The notes under the pieces are model-generated. The model had not been told where the DNA came from. It worked only from the letters and a program-made list of their open reading frames with translations, and ran no database searches. From the NCBI GenBank assembly GCA_030147645.1, contig JASBUY010000474.1:1-5336 (forward strand): a stretch of 5,336 bases of DNA, written 5' to 3'. Position numbers and translations under genes: made by a program. Origin of the DNA: Aquabacter sp. GTDB taxonomy: Bacteria > Pseudomonadota > Alphaproteobacteria > Rhizobiales > Xanthobacteraceae. Every line of letters begins with the position of its first letter. The first letter of the stretch is position 1. Below are positions 5,247 through 5,336 of this stretch, piece after piece.

Positions 5247-5336
5247 CTACGCAACGCAAAACGCCCTCTCCCCCACGCGGGAGCGGACCTGTCCCTTCTG
5301 CGCACCCCAAAACTCCCTCTCCCGCTTGCGGGGGAG
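5247..5336. repeat. Degenerate 51-base tandem repeat ending in palindrome unit 3
   Basis: Bases 5247-5272 match 5298-5323 at 22 of 26 positions with a 51-base offset. Each block has an AAAAC segment followed by CCCTCTCCC. The second block ends in a palindrome (from 5315) that runs off the window and is the exact inverted copy of the one at 5213-5236. The middle copy near 5264-5286 is decayed and pairs poorly. Such CCCTCTCCC / GCAAGCGGG palindromes resemble repeats common in alphaproteobacterial intergenic DNA. No gene is visible from 5147 to 5336. Confidence 0.7.

Noticed and set aside
3965..5305. Long 446-codon minus-strand open frame
   Set aside because: It overlaps the HxlR gene, the divergent promoter region and the whole oxidoreductase gene in other frames. 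Its composition is that of a shadow of GC-rich genes.
5213..5336. CRISPR array
   Set aside because: The repeats are palindromic, degenerate and partly inverted, and the intervening blocks are themselves similar to each other, unlike CRISPR spacers.

Overview
This window looks like chromosome of a GC-rich alphaproteobacterium, most likely of the Hyphomicrobiales (Rhizobiales) and perhaps near Xanthobacteraceae. The evidence is the strong G/C third-position bias, the gene families present, and two kinds of GC-rich palindromic intergenic repeat that resemble those scattered through that order. The taxonomic placement is inference.

Layout. (1) 1-786, minus strand: the N-terminal 262 residues of an NCS1-family nucleobase/pyrimidine permease; the C-terminus lies outside the window. 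(2) About 861-964: a palindrome-rich intergenic element. (3) 965-1672, minus: an AIM24/TIGR00266-family protein. (4) 1756-2886 and 2883-4010, plus: two secreted paralogous proteins whose start and stop overlap by four bases. Each has two Asp-Thr-Gly motifs about 180 residues apart, a flap-like Tyr and a C-terminal half that can be followed along pepsin. (5) 4018-4428, minus: an HxlR-type winged-helix regulator with one N-terminal Cys and an apparent TTG start. (6) 4481-4521: two abutting inverted repeats in the divergent promoter region. (7) 4535-5146, plus: an NAD(P)-binding oxidoreductase of the NmrA-like atypical SDR type. (8) 5213-5336: GC-rich inverted and tandem repeats running off the window edge.

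How the genes fit together. The HxlR regulator and the divergent oxidoreductase form a recognisable redox or electrophile stress module, with probable operators between them. The two pepsin-like proteins form a two-gene translationally coupled unit that probably acts in the periplasm or outside the cell. They converge on the HxlR gene with only 7 bases between stop codons. The AIM24-like gene diverges from the pepsin-like pair across an 83-base gap in which I see no convincing promoter, and it lies upstream of the permease on the same strand.

The most interesting item is the pepsin-like tandem pair. Bilobed pepsin-type aspartic proteases are typical of eukaryotes and uncommon in bacteria. Here two diverged copies sit side by side and share both catalytic motifs, four cysteines and a nearly identical C-terminal tail.
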